64,000 nucleotides of DNA from Olsenella sp. oral taxon 807 (GTDB lineage Bacteria; Actinomycetota; Coriobacteriia; Coriobacteriales; Atopobiaceae), in the NCBI RefSeq assembly GCF_001189515.2, contig NZ_CP012069.2:1550001-1614000 (forward strand). The letters run 5' to 3'. A program made the position numbers and the translations under genes. Of this stretch, positions 9,739-18,610 are shown one piece after another (the first letter of the stretch is position 1; every line of letters begins with the position of its first letter). The notes under the pieces were generated by a model. The model was not told where the DNA came from. It did no database searches and was given only the letters and a program-made list of their open reading frames with translations.

Positions 9739-11457
9739 ATGGAGATTCAGAAGGGCGCCGAGGCCCAGCCCTGGGAGGACCGTGGTGGGGCCGGCCCGTC
9801 GCGCTGGCTCCCGCTCGCGGCCGTCGCCCTCTGCCTCGCCGTCGCCGTGGGCTACTGCGTGGCCAAGCGGGGCTTCTTCGTGGACGAGGTCTGGTCCTAC
9901 GGCTACGCCAACAGCCACTACGCCCGCGTCCTGAGCGACGTGGCCGGCGGCGACCTCGCCGGCGCGACCCTCACCCGGCGGGACCTGCTCGACTACGTCT
10001 CGGTCGGCGAGGGCGAGCGCATGGACGCGGGCTCGGTCCTCCACAACCAAGCGCCCGACCTCCACCCGCCGCTGTTCGGCCTGGCCCTGAACGCCGCCTC
10101 GTCGCTCGCGCCGGGCGCCTGGTCCAAGTGGGCCGGCCTGGGCCTGAACCTCGCCTGCCACGCCGTCGCCCTGGTCGCGCTCTGGGCGCTGCTGCGCGAG
10201 CTCGGCTGCTCGAGGGCCGCCTGCGCCTGCGGGGTGGCGCTCTGGGGCCTCAGCCGCGCGGGGCTCTCCGACGTGCTCTACATCAGGATGTACGAGATGC
10301 TCACGGCCCTCACCGTCCTGCTCGCCCTCGAGCTCGCGGCCCTGATGCGCGAGGGCGCCTCCGGCGGGGCGCGCCGCCTGCTGCCCGCCGCCGTCGGGGC
10401 CACCGTCTTCCTCGGCCTCATGACGCAGTACTACTTCGCCATATACGCCTTCCTCGCCTGCCTGGCGGCCGGGACCCACCTGCTCAGGCGCCGGCGCCTC
10501 GGCGAGGCGGGCGCCCTGGCCGCCTGCGCCCTGGCGGGCGTGGGCCTCTTTTTGCTCGCGTGGCCGGCTGCTTTCTACAACCTGCCCGCTGGAAAGAATC
10601 CCTCGATCGCAATGTCGGGCGAAGGGGCATTTTATGCCCTGCTCAACGTCCCCGCGTGGCCCGAGAGACTCTCAACGTTCGGGAGGATGATAATACAGGC
10701 TCTGCCCGCTGTAATTTTAGTGTGGCTGCTCTCGGCATGGGGAACCATACGTTCCAAGCAGGAGGTCCACGCTGGGGATAACACATTCGAGGATACCCTC
10801 CTGACGTCACATATCCGTAACATCATCCTGCCCGCTTTTCTCTACCTCCTCATTATTGCCCTCATAGCTCTTTTTGAGGAACCAAGATTTATCTATAATA
10901 TTTGCCCCCTGATCTCGGCAGCCGCAGCAGTGTCCTTAGACGCATGGTTCCGTTCAATGCCTCAAGAAACGCGTAGCCGTCAGATCAAGGTCGTTATCGG
11001 AGCGCTTACCGCAGTATTGCTCATCTTCGCTATATTCTACAAGCCTGCTTACCTCGGGGAGGAAGCCTATGCGCAACAAGAGGCTGTGGTGCCCTACGCT
11101 GCCGACCCCTGCGTCTACATTGTTGGACGAGGGAAGACCACAGACAGTGCGAATCTCTCCATCACCGCAGACGTACCGCAGCTTCTAGAGTTCGAGGACG
11201 TCCACTTGGAGACAGACCCCACCTCGGCGGGCATCGCCGCCTACCTCGCGTCCAAGGGCAACCCCGACGAGATAGTGCTCTACGTCGACACAGTTACGTA
11301 TCCTAACCATGTCAACTATGGAGACACCACATCGCTTGACAGCGAGGCGATATCGGACCTGGTGGCAAAACGTTTGGGATACTCACGAAAGACGCTCATA
11401 GAGCGTGTGGGTCCTGATGCGCCAGTTCTATCCGAGGCATACCTGCTCAGGCGCTAG
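9739..11457 (+). CDS. GT-C membrane glycosyltransferase, array copy 1
   Basis: 572 residues; ATG at 9739 behind AGAGGAGG. After the first span comes the catalytic-type loop with FVDEVWSY (Asp49, Glu50) and LHPPL (108-112), hallmarks of PMT/GT39-type polyprenyl-phosphate-sugar-dependent transferases; about ten spans follow, then an outer C-terminal domain of about 120 residues. The first half, from 9787, is nearly base-for-base identical to copies 2-5. From about 10570 the sequence becomes AT-richer and unique. This copy alone has YARVL and HNQAPD in the catalytic loop. It probably transfers a sugar outside the membrane; the sugar is unknown. Confidence 0.85.
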   Translation: MEIQKGAEAQPWEDRGGAGPSRWLPLAAVALCLAVAVGYCVAKRGFFVDEVWSYGYANSHYARVLSDVAGGDLAGATLTRRDLLDYVSVGEGERMDAGSVLHNQAPDLHPPLFGLALNAASSLAPGAWSKWAGLGLNLACHAVALVALWALLRELGCSRAACACGVALWGLSRAGLSDVLYIRMYEMLTALTVLLALELAALMREGASGGARRLLPAAVGATVFLGLMTQYYFAIYAFLACLAAGTHLLRRRRLGEAGALAACALAGVGLFLLAWPAAFYNLPAGKNPSIAMSGEGAFYALLNVPAWPERLSTFGRMIIQALPAVILVWLLSAWGTIRSKQEVHAGDNTFEDTLLTSHIRNIILPAFLYLLIIALIALFEEPRFIYNICPLISAAAAVSLDAWFRSMPQETRSRQIKVVIGALTAVLLIFAIFYKPAYLGEEAYAQQEAVVPYAADPCVYIVGRGKTTDSANLSITADVPQLLEFEDVHLETDPTSAGIAAYLASKGNPDEIVLYVDTVTYPNHVNYGDTTSLDSEAISDLVAKRLGYSRKTLIERVGPDAPVLSEAYLLRR

Positions 11458-11553
11458 ACCGTCAACGCCGGCCATGGGGACGGGACGGCGCGCCACAGCG
11501 CCCGCCGGCCGGGCGGCGGGCACCGCGCCCACATCCGAAGGAGGGAGTTCGCT
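11458..11553 (+). repeat. Duplicated 96-bp spacer between copies 1 and 2
   Basis: Almost identical to 13273-13368. It contains a GC-rich imperfect hairpin (GCCCGCC...GGCGGGC) followed by the ribosome-binding site GAAGGAGGGAG of the next gene. The hairpin may act as an attenuator or an mRNA stabiliser. Its conservation shows that the duplication unit included the spacer as well as the gene. Confidence 0.8.
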
Positions 11554-13272
11554 ATGAGGAACACGGGGCCAGGGGGCAAGGGCACGGACGCAGGCGGCGG
11601 GGCCGGCCCGTCGCGCTGGCTCCCGCTCGCGGCCGTCGCCCTCTGCCTCGCCGTCGCCGTGGGCTACTGCGTGGCCAAGCGGGGCTTCTTCGTGGACGAG
11701 GTCTGGTCCTACGGCTACGCCAACAGCCACTACGCCCCCTTCCTGAGCGACGTGGCCGGCGGCGACCTCGCCGGCGCGACCCTCACCCGGCGGGACCTGC
11801 TCGACTACGTCTCGGTCGGCGAGGGCGAGCGCATGGACGTCGGCTCTGTCCTCCACAACCAGGAGGGGGACCTCCACCCGCCGCTGTTCGGCCTGGCCCT
11901 GAACGCCGCCTCGTCGCTCGCGCCGGGCGCCTGGTCCAAGTGGGCCGGCCTGGGCCTGAACCTCGCCTGCCACGCCGTCGCCCTGGTCGCGCTCTGGGCG
12001 CTGCTGCGCGAGCTCGGCTGCTCGAGGGCCGCCTGCGCCTGCGGGGTGGCGCTCTGGGGCCTCAGCCGCGCGGGGCTCTCCGACGTGCTCTACATCAGGA
12101 TGTACGAGATGCTCACGGCCCTCACCGTCCTGCTCGCCCTCGAGCTCGCGGCCCTGATGCGCGAGGGCGCCTCCGGCGGGGCGCGCCGCCTGCTGCCCGC
12201 CGCCGTCGGGGCCACCGTCTTCCTCGGCCTCATGACGCAGTACTACTTCGCCATATACGCCTTCCTCGCCTGCCTGGCGGCCGGGACCCACCTGCTCAGG
12301 CGCCGGCGCCTCGGCGAGGCGGGCGCCCTGGCCGCCTGCGCCCTGGCGGGCGTGGGCCTCTTTTTGCTCGCGTGGCCGGCCGCCCTCGCGCACCTGGGGG
12401 CCCATAACAGCTCGTCAGGCGTATCTGGCGGGGACGCCCTGACCAGATTTGTCGATCTCGCGGCATGGCCCGAGAAGTTCTCTCAGTTCGGAGAATATAT
12501 TATAAGGGATATGTCCATTGCCATAGCGTGGCTGCTCTCGGCCTGGATCGCTGTTCACCTAGGCCGACGTAAGACCCAAGTCCCCACGACTGAGCGCGAT
12601 GGCACGTCGTCGATCATCGTCGCAATCCTCGTGCCTGTACCCATAGTCATCATCCTCATCATCATAATTGCTCCTTACCTCTCACCGAGGTACCTCTACA
12701 GTTCCCTCCCACTGGTCGCGGCCGGGACCGCCCTGTCGCTGGACACATGGTTTCGACAGATACCAGAAAGCCAACGACGCCGCAAAGTCATATTTGTGAC
12801 CGGGACAACTATGGCAGTGCTGCTTCTCTTATGTGTCGTAATGAAACCTATGTATCTTGGTGACTATGAGTATGCGCAGCGAAAGACTGTGGCACCCTAC
12901 GCCGCTGGACCCTGTGTCTATCTCATCAAGCGAGGGTACACCGATGCTGGCTTGGCGAATCTCTCCATCACTGCCGACATGTTGCAACTCATGGAGTTCG
13001 AGGACGTCCACGTGGAGACAGATCCAGCCTCGGCGGGCATCGCCGCCTACCTCGCGTCCAAGGGAGACCCCGACGAGGTGGTGCTCTACGTAGACGTGTC
13101 TGGCACCACCAGCACCCGGGCGGGCGAGGGGACCGCCAGCACCCGGGCGGGCGAGGGGACCGCGAGGGAGGTTGCGGGGAGGCTTGGCTACTCCAGGTGT
13201 ACGTACGTCAAGGGCTTCTCGGGCGCCGATAACGGATACAACTCATCCGAGACCTACCTGCTCGGGCGCTAG
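11554..13272 (+). CDS. GT-C membrane glycosyltransferase, array copy 2
   Basis: 572 residues, start ATG at 11554 behind AAGGAGGGAG. Same architecture as copy 1: first span, FVDEVWSY, LHPPL, many spans, outer C-terminal domain. Catalytic-loop variant YAPFL with MDVGS, the same combination as copy 5. The middle part (from about 12385) is AT-richer and unique. The C-terminal end matches copy 4 (TADMLQLMEFEDVH, STRAGEGTA) but contains one extra 9-residue tandem repeat. Predicted to use a polyprenyl-phosphate sugar donor at the outer membrane face; specificity unknown. Confidence 0.85.
   Translation: MRNTGPGGKGTDAGGGAGPSRWLPLAAVALCLAVAVGYCVAKRGFFVDEVWSYGYANSHYAPFLSDVAGGDLAGATLTRRDLLDYVSVGEGERMDVGSVLHNQEGDLHPPLFGLALNAASSLAPGAWSKWAGLGLNLACHAVALVALWALLRELGCSRAACACGVALWGLSRAGLSDVLYIRMYEMLTALTVLLALELAALMREGASGGARRLLPAAVGATVFLGLMTQYYFAIYAFLACLAAGTHLLRRRRLGEAGALAACALAGVGLFLLAWPAALAHLGAHNSSSGVSGGDALTRFVDLAAWPEKFSQFGEYIIRDMSIAIAWLLSAWIAVHLGRRKTQVPTTERDGTSSIIVAILVPVPIVIILIIIIAPYLSPRYLYSSLPLVAAGTALSLDTWFRQIPESQRRRKVIFVTGTTMAVLLLLCVVMKPMYLGDYEYAQRKTVAPYAAGPCVYLIKRGYTDAGLANLSITADMLQLMEFEDVHVETDPASAGIAAYLASKGDPDEVVLYVDVSGTTSTRAGEGTASTRAGEGTAREVAGRLGYSRCTYVKGFSGADNGYNSSETYLLGR
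13111..13164 (+). repeat. 27-bp in-frame tandem duplication inside copy 2
   Basis: Two copies of a 27-base unit (13111-13137, 13138-13164), differing only at the last base, encode STRAGEGTA twice. Copy 4 has the unit once at the same place. It keeps the frame and lies in the outer C-terminal domain, so slippage changes loop length by nine residues. Confidence 0.9.
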
Positions 13273-13368
13273 GTCGTCAACACCGGCCATGGGGACGGGA
13301 CGGCGCGCCACAGCGCCCGCCGGCCGGGCGGCGGGCACCGCGCCCACATCCGAAGGAGGGAGTTTGCT
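13273..13368 (+). repeat. Duplicated 96-bp spacer between copies 2 and 3
   Basis: Second copy of the spacer at 11458-11553, differing at only a few positions, with the same GC-rich hairpin and ribosome-binding site. The spacers between copies 3-4 and 4-5 are different and shorter. Confidence 0.8.
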
Positions 13369-15066
13369 ATGAGGAACATGGGGCCAGGGGGCAAGGGCAC
13401 GGACGCGGGCGGCGGGGCCGGCCCGTCGCGCTGGCTCCCGCTCGCGGCCGTCGCCCTCTGCCTCGCCGTCGCCGTGAGCTACTGCGTGGCCAAGCGGGGC
13501 TACTACTTGGACGAGGTCTGGTCCTACGGCTACGCCAACAGCCACTACGCTCCTCTGCTGAGCGACGTGGCCGGCGGCGACCTCGCCGGCGCGACCCTCA
13601 CCCGGCGGGACCTGCTCGACTACGTCTCGGTCGGCGAGGGCGAGCGCATGGACGCGGGCTCTGTCCTCCACAACCAGGAGGGGGACCTCCACCCGCCGCT
13701 GTTCGGCCTGGCCCTGAACGCCGCCTCGTCGCTCGCGCCGGGCGCCTGGTCCAAGTGGGCCGGCCTGGGCCTGAACCTCGCCTGCCACGCCGTCGCCCTG
13801 GTCGCGCTCTGGGCGCTGCTGCGCGAGCTCGGCTGCTCGAGGGCCGCCTGCGCCTGCGGGGTGGCGCTCTGGGGCCTCAGCCGCGCGGGGCTCTCCGACG
13901 TGCTCTACATCAGGATGTACGAGATGCTCACGGCCCTCACCGTCCTGCTCGCCCTCGAGCTCGCGGCCCTGATGCGCGAGGGCGCCTCCGGCGGGGCGCG
14001 CCGCCTGCTGCCCGCCGCCGTCGGGGCCACCGTCTTCCTCGGCCTCATGACGCAGTACTACTTCGCCATATACGCCTTCCTCGCCTGCCTGGCGGCCGGG
14101 ACCCACCTGCTCAGGCGCCGGCGCCTCGGCGAGGCGGGCGCCCTGGCCGCCTGCGCCCTGGCGGGCGTGGGCCTCCTTCTGCTCGCGTGGCCGGCCGCCC
14201 TCGCGCACCTGGGGGCGGGGGGCGCCGGCGCCACGCCGGGCACGTCGGGCCAGGGGGCGCTCGCCGCCCTGCTCTACGTCCCCGCGTGGCCCTTGAGTCT
14301 TTTGTGGTACGGCCTGAACACCCTGAAGGACATGGTCGTCGCGATCCTGGCGTGGGCGCTCTCGGCGTGGGCGCGCATCCGCCTCGGGCACGGCGAGGGC
14401 GGTCGCGAGGGGGAGGCCGGGGGCGACGGCGGCGCGTCGTCGGTCGTCGTCGCGTCCATCGCGCCGGGGCTGCTCACCCTCGTCCTCGTCTCCCTAGCGG
14501 TTCCTCACCTCTCAATGAGGTACCTCTACAGCTCCTGCCCGATGGTCGCGGCCGGGGCCGCCCTGTCGCTGGACGCCTGGCTGCGCCGCCAGCCCGGGGG
14601 GCGGGGCCGCCTGGCAGCCCTCGCGGCCCTGGCGATGGTGGCGGCGCTTTTCGCCTTCGACGTCGTGATGCCACCAGTCTCCCTCGGGGAGGAGTACGCC
14701 CGACAGCGGGAGCTCATGGCACCCTACACCGCCGACCCCTGCGTCTATCTGGTGGGAAGCTCGTACCAAGAGCCTGCGGATAACAACTACTCCATCACCT
14801 CCGACGTACCGCAGCTCATGGAGTTCGAGGACGTCCACGTGGAGAAGGACCCCGCCTCTGCGGGCATCGCCGCCTACCTCGCGTCCAAGGGCAACCCCGA
14901 CGAGGTGGTGCTCTACGTCGATGTATACCCGCAAAGCAGCACGCTCAACGGTGAGGAGACCGCAGCCGAAGTCGCACGATCGTTCGGCTACCACGATCGA
15001 GAGCTTATCCAAAGCTCGGAGGTGGCTGGCTACAGCTCGTCCGAGACCTATCTGCTCAGGCGCTAG
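13369..15066 (+). CDS. GT-C membrane glycosyltransferase, array copy 3
   Basis: 565 residues, start at 13369 behind AAGGAGGGAG. Differs from the other copies just before the catalytic loop: SYCVAKRGYYLDEVW, where the others have GYCVAKRGFFVDEVW. Loop variant YAPLL with MDAGS, as in copy 4. The middle part is the GC-rich version shared with copies 4 and 5 (GATPGTSGQGALAALLYVP), with an extra DGG-type insertion in the cytoplasmic loop near residue 345. The C-terminal domain has its own end (SSEVAGYSSSETYLLRR). Predicted outer-face sugar transferase; donor and acceptor unknown. Confidence 0.85.
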   Translation: MRNMGPGGKGTDAGGGAGPSRWLPLAAVALCLAVAVSYCVAKRGYYLDEVWSYGYANSHYAPLLSDVAGGDLAGATLTRRDLLDYVSVGEGERMDAGSVLHNQEGDLHPPLFGLALNAASSLAPGAWSKWAGLGLNLACHAVALVALWALLRELGCSRAACACGVALWGLSRAGLSDVLYIRMYEMLTALTVLLALELAALMREGASGGARRLLPAAVGATVFLGLMTQYYFAIYAFLACLAAGTHLLRRRRLGEAGALAACALAGVGLLLLAWPAALAHLGAGGAGATPGTSGQGALAALLYVPAWPLSLLWYGLNTLKDMVVAILAWALSAWARIRLGHGEGGREGEAGGDGGASSVVVASIAPGLLTLVLVSLAVPHLSMRYLYSSCPMVAAGAALSLDAWLRRQPGGRGRLAALAALAMVAALFAFDVVMPPVSLGEEYARQRELMAPYTADPCVYLVGSSYQEPADNNYSITSDVPQLMEFEDVHVEKDPASAGIAAYLASKGNPDEVVLYVDVYPQSSTLNGEETAAEVARSFGYHDRELIQSSEVAGYSSSETYLLRR

Positions 15067-15103
15067 GCTATTCAGCCTCATCGGAACAGAGAAAGGAAGT
15101 TTC

Positions 15104-16789
15104 ATGGGAACGGGACGGGAGGAGCATTCGACGGGAGGACGGCAGTGTCTACCCGAGTTTGGGCGATCATGGCTCCCGCTCGCGGCCGTCGCCCTCTGCC
15201 TCGCCGTCGCCGTGGGCTACTGCGTGGCCAAGCGGGGCTTCTTCGTGGACGAGGTCTGGTCCTACGGCTACGCCAACAGCCACTACGCTCCTCTGCTGAG
15301 CGACGTGGCCGGCGGCGACCTCGCCGGCGCGACCCTCACCCGGCGGGACCTGCTCGACTACGTCTCGGTCGGCGAGGGCGAGCGCATGGACGCGGGCTCG
15401 GTCCTCCACAACCAGGAGGGGGACCTCCACCCGCCGCTGTTCGGCCTGGCCCTGAACGCCGCCTCGTCGCTCGCGCCGGGCGCCTGGTCCAAGTGGGCCG
15501 GCCTGGGCCTGAACCTCGCCTGCCACGCCGTCGCCCTGGTCGCGCTCTGGGCGCTGCTGCGCGAGCTCGGCTGCTCGAGGGCCGCCTGCGCCTGCGGGGT
15601 GGCGCTCTGGGGCCTCAGCCGCGCGGGGCTCTCCGACGTGCTCTACATCAGGATGTACGAGATGCTCACGGCCCTCACCGTCCTGCTCGCCCTCGAGCTC
15701 GCGGCCCTGATGCGCGAGGGCGCCTCCGGCGGGGCGCGCCGCCTGCTGCCCGCCGCCGTCGGGGCCACCGTCTTCCTCGGCCTCATGACGCAGTACTACT
15801 TCGCCATATACGCCTTCCTCGCCTGCCTGGCGGCCGGGACCCACCTGCTCAGGCGCCGGCGCCTCGGCGAGGCGGGCGCCCTGGCCGCCTGCGCCCTGGC
15901 GGGCGTGGGCCTCCTTCTGCTCGCGTGGCCGGCCGCCCTCGCGCACCTGGGGGCGGGGGGCGCCGGCGCCACGCCGGGCACGTCGGGCCAGGGGGCGCTC
16001 GCCGCCCTGCTCTACGTCCCCGCGTGGCCCTTGAGTCTTTTGTGGTACGGCCTGAACGCCCTGAAGGACATGGTCGTCGCGATCCTGGCGTGGGCGCTCT
16101 CGGCGTGGGCGCGCATCCGCCTCGGGCACGGCGAGGGCGGTCGCGAGGGGGAGGCCGGGGGCGCGTCGTCGGTCGTCGTCGCGTCCGTCGCGCCGGGGCT
16201 GCTCACCCTCGTCCTCGTCTCCCTAGCGGTTCCTCACCTCTCAATGAGGTACCTCTACAGCTCCTGCCCGATGGTCGCGGCCGGGGCCGCCCTGTCGCTG
16301 GACGCCTGGCTGCGCCGCCAGCCCGGGGGGCGGGGCCGCCTGGCAGCCCTCGCGGCCCTGGCGATGGTGGCGGCGCTTTTCGCCTTCGACGTCGCGATGC
16401 CACCAGTCTCCCTCGGGGAGGAGTACGCCCGACAGCGGGAGCTCATGGCACCCTACACCGCCGACCCCTGCGTCTATGTACTGGGCCGCGAGTCGAGCGA
16501 CGCTGGTTCCATCGTTGCCGACATGTTGCAGCTCATGGAGTTCGAGGACGTCCACGTGGAGACAGACCCCGCCTCGGCGGGCATCGCCTCCTACCTCGCG
16601 TCCAAGGGCAACCCCGACGAGGTGGCGCTCTACGTAGACGTGTCTGGCACCACCAGCACCCGGGCGGGCGAGGGGACCGCGAGGGAGGTTGCGGGGAGGC
16701 TTGGCTACTCCAGGTGTACGTACGTCAAGGGCTACATGGGCGCCGGCGACGGGTACAACTTGTCCGAGACCTACCTGCTCGAACGCTAG
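15104..16789 (+). CDS. GT-C membrane glycosyltransferase, array copy 4
   Basis: 561 residues from the ATG at 15104, which has AAAGGAAG just upstream; an in-frame extension back to 14921 would overlap copy 3 and is not used. The first 25 residues are unrelated to the other copies, and the shared block begins at SWLPLAAVALC. Loop variant YAPLL with MDAGS, as in copy 3. The middle is the GC-rich version. The C-terminal end resembles copy 2, with a single STRAGEGTA unit. Like the others, it carries the Asp-Glu pair and LHPPL expected of a polyprenyl-phosphate-sugar-dependent transferase. Confidence 0.85.
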   Translation: MGTGREEHSTGGRQCLPEFGRSWLPLAAVALCLAVAVGYCVAKRGFFVDEVWSYGYANSHYAPLLSDVAGGDLAGATLTRRDLLDYVSVGEGERMDAGSVLHNQEGDLHPPLFGLALNAASSLAPGAWSKWAGLGLNLACHAVALVALWALLRELGCSRAACACGVALWGLSRAGLSDVLYIRMYEMLTALTVLLALELAALMREGASGGARRLLPAAVGATVFLGLMTQYYFAIYAFLACLAAGTHLLRRRRLGEAGALAACALAGVGLLLLAWPAALAHLGAGGAGATPGTSGQGALAALLYVPAWPLSLLWYGLNALKDMVVAILAWALSAWARIRLGHGEGGREGEAGGASSVVVASVAPGLLTLVLVSLAVPHLSMRYLYSSCPMVAAGAALSLDAWLRRQPGGRGRLAALAALAMVAALFAFDVAMPPVSLGEEYARQRELMAPYTADPCVYVLGRESSDAGSIVADMLQLMEFEDVHVETDPASAGIASYLASKGNPDEVALYVDVSGTTSTRAGEGTAREVAGRLGYSRCTYVKGYMGAGDGYNLSETYLLER

Positions 16790-16876
16790 GTCGCTAGAAC
16801 GTAACAGCTGGGCTGGCCCTGCCGGAAGGATAGGTGTTTGACCCGTCGAGCGCGACGGGCGTGGAAGGGAGACATC

Positions 16877-18565
16877 ATGGAAGAGAACCGAACGAAGAGC
16901 CCGATGCAGGACGGCGGGGCCGGCCCGTCGCGCTGGCTCCCGCTCGCGGCCGTCGCCCTCTGCCTCGCCGTCGCCGTGGGCTACTGCGTGGCCAAGCGGG
17001 GCTTCTTCGTGGACGAGGTCTGGTCCTACGGCTACGCCAACAGCCACTACGCCCCCTTCCTGAGCGACGTGGCCGGCGGCGACCTCGCCGGCGCGACCCT
17101 CACCCGGCGGGACCTGCTCGACTACGTCTCGGTCGGCGAGGGCGAGCGCATGGACGTCGGCTCTGTCCTCCACAACCAGGAGGGGGACCTCCACCCGCCG
17201 CTGTTCGGCCTGGCCCTGAACGCCGCCTCGTCGCTCGCGCCGGGCGCCTGGTCCAAGTGGGCCGGCCTGGGCCTGAACCTCGCCTGCCACGCCGTCGCCC
17301 TGGTCGCGCTCTGGGCGCTGCTGCGCGAGCTCGGCTGCTCGAGGGCCGCCTGCGCCTGCGGGGTGGCGCTCTGGGGCCTCAGCCGCGCGGGGCTCTCCGA
17401 CGTGCTCTACATCAGGATGTACGAGATGCTCACGGCCCTCACCGTCCTGCTCGCCCTCGAGCTCGCGGCCCTGATGCGCGAGGGCGCCTCCGGCGGGGCG
17501 CGCCGCCTGCTGCCCGCCGCCGTCGGGGCCACCGTCTTCCTCGGCCTCATGACGCAGTACTACTTCGCCATATACGCCTTCCTCGCCTGCCTGGCGGCCG
17601 GGACCCACCTGCTCAGGCGCCGGCGCCTCGGCGAGGCGGGCGCCCTGGCCGCCTGCGCCCTGGCGGGCGTGGGCCTCCTTCTGCTCGCGTGGCCGGCCGC
17701 CCTCGCGCACCTGGGGGCGGGGGGCGCCGGCGCCACGCCGGGCACGTCGGGCCAGGGGGCGCTCGCCGCCCTGCTCTACGTCCCCGCGTGGCCACAGAGT
17801 CTCCTACAGTCTGGCCGATACGCCCTGAAGGACATGGTCGTCGCGATCCTGGCGTGGGCGCTCTCGGCGTGGGCGCGCATCCGCCTCGGGCACGGCGAGG
17901 GCGGTCGCGAGGGGGAGGCCGGGGGCGCGTCGTCGGTCGTCGTCGCGTCCGTCGCGCCGGGGCTGCTCACCCTCGTCCTCGTCTCCCTGGTGGCTCCTTT
18001 TCTCTCGGCGAGGTACCTCTACAGCTCCTGCCCGATGGTCGCGGCCGGGGCCGCCCTGTCGCTGGACGCCTGGCTGCGCCGCCAGCCCGGGGGGCGGGGC
18101 CGCCTGGCAGCCCTCGCGGCCCTGGCGATGGTGGCGGCGCTTTTCGCCTTCGACGTCGCGATGCCGCCGGCCTACCTCGGGGAGGAGGACGCCCGACAGC
18201 GGGAGCTCATCGCACCCTACGCCGCCGACCCCTGCGTCTACCTGGTTAATCGAGGAGATGAAGGGGTTGGTTGGGCGAATCTCTCCATCACCGCAGACGT
18301 ACCGCAGCTCCTGGAGTTCGAGGACGTCCACGTGGAGAAGGACCCCGCCTCTGCGGGCATCGCCGCCTACCTCGCGTCCAAGGGCACCCCCGACGAGGTG
18401 GTGCTCTACGTTGACATGTATAACGCTCCTAGCAACCGGACGGGTGAGGAAAACGCAAGAGAGGTTGCGGGGAAGCTTGGCTACTCCAGGTGTACGTACG
18501 TCAAGGGCTACATGGGCGCCAACGAGGGCTATATCTCGTCCGAGACCTACCTGCTCGAGCGCTAG
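16877..18565 (+). CDS. GT-C membrane glycosyltransferase, array copy 5
   Basis: 562 residues from the ATG at 16877 behind GGAAGGGAG. Loop variant YAPFL with MDVGS, as in copy 2, but the middle is the GC-rich version of copies 3-4 with a changed segment (WPQSLLQSGRYALKD) and a different loop before ARYLYSS. The C-terminal part mixes features of copy 1 (NLSITADVPQLLEFEDVH) and copies 2/4 (CTYVKGYMGA). It is followed after 45 bases by the flippase gene on the same strand, so the whole array and the flippase may form one transcription unit. Confidence 0.85.
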   Translation: MEENRTKSPMQDGGAGPSRWLPLAAVALCLAVAVGYCVAKRGFFVDEVWSYGYANSHYAPFLSDVAGGDLAGATLTRRDLLDYVSVGEGERMDVGSVLHNQEGDLHPPLFGLALNAASSLAPGAWSKWAGLGLNLACHAVALVALWALLRELGCSRAACACGVALWGLSRAGLSDVLYIRMYEMLTALTVLLALELAALMREGASGGARRLLPAAVGATVFLGLMTQYYFAIYAFLACLAAGTHLLRRRRLGEAGALAACALAGVGLLLLAWPAALAHLGAGGAGATPGTSGQGALAALLYVPAWPQSLLQSGRYALKDMVVAILAWALSAWARIRLGHGEGGREGEAGGASSVVVASVAPGLLTLVLVSLVAPFLSARYLYSSCPMVAAGAALSLDAWLRRQPGGRGRLAALAALAMVAALFAFDVAMPPAYLGEEDARQRELIAPYAADPCVYLVNRGDEGVGWANLSITADVPQLLEFEDVHVEKDPASAGIAAYLASKGTPDEVVLYVDMYNAPSNRTGEENAREVAGKLGYSRCTYVKGYMGANEGYISSETYLLER

Positions 18566-18610
18566 GCCTCTCTGATGTCAATGACGAAAACTACCAGATG
18601 AGAGGTTTCG

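Larger units (their letters stand above)
9787..18560 (+). repeat. Five-copy tandem gene array with homogenised 5' halves
   Basis: Five genes (starts 9739, 11554, 13369, 15104, 16877) repeat at about 1.75-kb intervals. A block of roughly 780 bases after each start, coding for the first spans and the catalytic loop, is almost unchanged, including third codon positions. The middle parts fall into two unique AT-richer versions (copies 1 and 2) and one shared GC-rich version (copies 3-5). The 3' ends are similar but reassorted. This implies recent duplication plus gene conversion. Confidence 0.9.

Noticed and set aside
11428-17710. Long antisense frames of 320-490 codons opposite the GT-C array
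   Set aside because: They repeat in every copy, are made of Arg/Gly/Ala/Glu-rich low-complexity sequence, lack ribosome-binding sites, and result from very high GC at third codon positions.
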